Assembly: GCF_016862955.1 (NCBI RefSeq)
Contig: NZ_BONY01000012.1
Coordinates: 123,187-187,186 of the forward strand
Length of the DNA stretch: 64,000 bases
Direction of reading: 5' to 3'
Source of the DNA: Rhizocola hellebori
Lineage (GTDB): Bacteria > Actinomycetota > Actinomycetes > Mycobacteriales > Micromonosporaceae
Under the pieces are notes generated by a model. The model did not search any database and had not been told where the DNA came from. It saw nothing but the letters and a program-made list of their open reading frames with translations. Positions within the stretch are counted from its first letter, which is position 1. The number at the start of each line of letters is the position of its first letter. Made by a program: the position numbers and the translations under genes. Positions 63,443 through 64,000 of the stretch are shown here, in pieces.

Positions 63443-64000
63443 TCAGGGTGCGGCGGGGTAGACGATGTAGCGGCGGCCGAGCGGGCTGCGCCATAAGAAG
63501 ACGCCGGGTCTGATCTGGATCAGTTGCCATCGGCCTTGGTGTTTGGCTCGGTGGTGGTATCGGCAGAGGACACCGAGGTTTGCCGCGATGGTGAGCCCGC
63601 CGAGGTGGTAGGCGATGGTGTGGTCGATGTCGGCGTGGATGGGCGGGTCGGCGGCAGCCGGGTGCGCGGCAGGTGCGGTCTCTGGCCCGTATATGCCGCG
63701 CCAGCGCTTCGGTGGGATGCCGCCGGGTGGCGTCGGCGTTGGCAGTGCGGCGGGCGGTGTCGGTGTCTTCGTGGTGCGGGGTGGTGTTGGCGGTGTTGCG
63801 GGCGCTGTTGGTGTCTTCGTGGTGCGGGGTGGTGTTGGCGTTGGTGGTGCGGCCGCGGGCGGTGTGAGTGGGTGTGCTGCCGGTGGTGTGGTCGCGTCGG
63901 GTCGTGTTGTCGGGGTGGGGGCGGGCGGTGTTAGTGGGTGTGCTGCCGGTGGTGTGGTCGCGTCGGGTGGTGTGGTCGCGTCGGGTGGTGTGGTCGCGCT
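63443..64000 (-). CDS. HNH endonuclease, C-terminal part with a Pro/Thr-rich linker (5' end outside window)
   Basis: The minus-strand frame is open from the right edge to TGA at 63443-63445 (about 185 codons). The C-terminal domain is an HNH fold of the kind found in DUF222/13E12-type proteins: DIDHTIAYHLGG, LTIAANLGVLCRYHHRAKHQG, then WRSPLGRRYIVYP. Before it lie about 100 residues rich in Pro, Thr and Ala (TTPPDA, TPPRTTKTPT units). These are encoded by tandem DNA repeats. No start codon is visible because the gene continues beyond 64000. Confidence 0.8.
   Translation of the reverse strand, partial: SATTPPDATTPPDATTPPAAHPLTPPAPTPTTRPDATTPPAAHPLTPPAAAPPTPTPPRTTKTPTAPATPPTPPRTTKTPTPPAALPTPTPPGGIPPKRWRGIYGPETAPAAHPAAADPPIHADIDHTIAYHLGGLTIAANLGVLCRYHHRAKHQGRWQLIQIRPGVFLWRSPLGRRYIVYPAAP
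63763..64000. repeat. Tandem repeats in the HNH linker-coding region
   Basis: A 31-nt unit occurs at 63763-63793 and 63811-63841. A 46-nt unit occurs at 63857-63902 and 63923-63968 with one mismatch. An 18-nt unit occurs at 63951-63968, 63969-63986 and partly to 64000. Confidence 0.9.

Overview
This is a 64 kb chromosomal window from a high-GC actinobacterium. It shows no plasmid, phage, IS, rRNA, tRNA or CRISPR features. Evidence for Actinobacteria includes the short chorismate mutase of the mycobacterial Rv0948c type, UvrD1/PcrA with its RNA-polymerase-binding tail, a BTAD/NB-ARC/TPR (AfsR-type) regulator, a PerM/DUF6350 membrane protein, eukaryote-type NADP isocitrate dehydrogenase, frequent GTG starts and ATGA/GTGA gene overlaps. 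A member of the Pseudonocardiales is my best guess (inference).

Layout. 1-1315: end of a histidine kinase and its LuxR-type response regulator. 1564-7372: a complete peptide-type ABC importer operon (lipoprotein, two permeases, two ATPases), followed by the 1001-aa regulator at 7457-10462. 10478-25869: a housekeeping block whose order recalls the mycobacterial Rv0948c-Rv0957 neighbourhood. It holds chorismate mutase, a secreted 5'-nucleotidase, uvrD1, two M23 peptidases, a stand-alone B12-binding protein, sucCD, four small DUF4190-like membrane proteins around a PerM homologue, purN and purH. 25957-31713: a second, paralogous peptide importer operon on the minus strand. 32143-39810: folD, mdh, a vapBC pair, ung, a lipoprotein, a metallo-hydrolase, two membrane proteins and icd. 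39940-44580: an ECF sigma factor with a membrane partner, an S51-like peptidase fused to a CysRS-type tail, an alpha/beta hydrolase and galT.

44619-59553 is the main accessory region, a cell-surface polysaccharide locus. It encodes two glycosyltransferases (GT2 and WecG-type), two sulfotransferases, a Wzx-like flippase, a Wzy/O-antigen-ligase-like protein, a Wzz-like protein with a degenerate ATPase domain, a methyltransferase, an APH-fold protein, two secreted GH26-like hydrolases and an APS kinase fused to a degenerate sulfurylase domain. Together these suggest a sulfated exopolysaccharide made with its own PAPS supply. 59733-64000: ppc, a DUF2784 protein, a small gene broken by a nonsense codon, and the C-terminus of an HNH endonuclease with a repeat-encoded linker.

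The most interesting regulatory signal is upstream of chorismate mutase on the minus strand. A short open frame with consecutive Phe-Tyr-Phe-Tyr codons ends 14 nt before a 14-bp terminator hairpin, which has the layout of a transcription attenuator. A second is the 34091-34159 segment, where the mdh terminator is interleaved with an inverted repeat over the probable leaderless promoter of vapBC.
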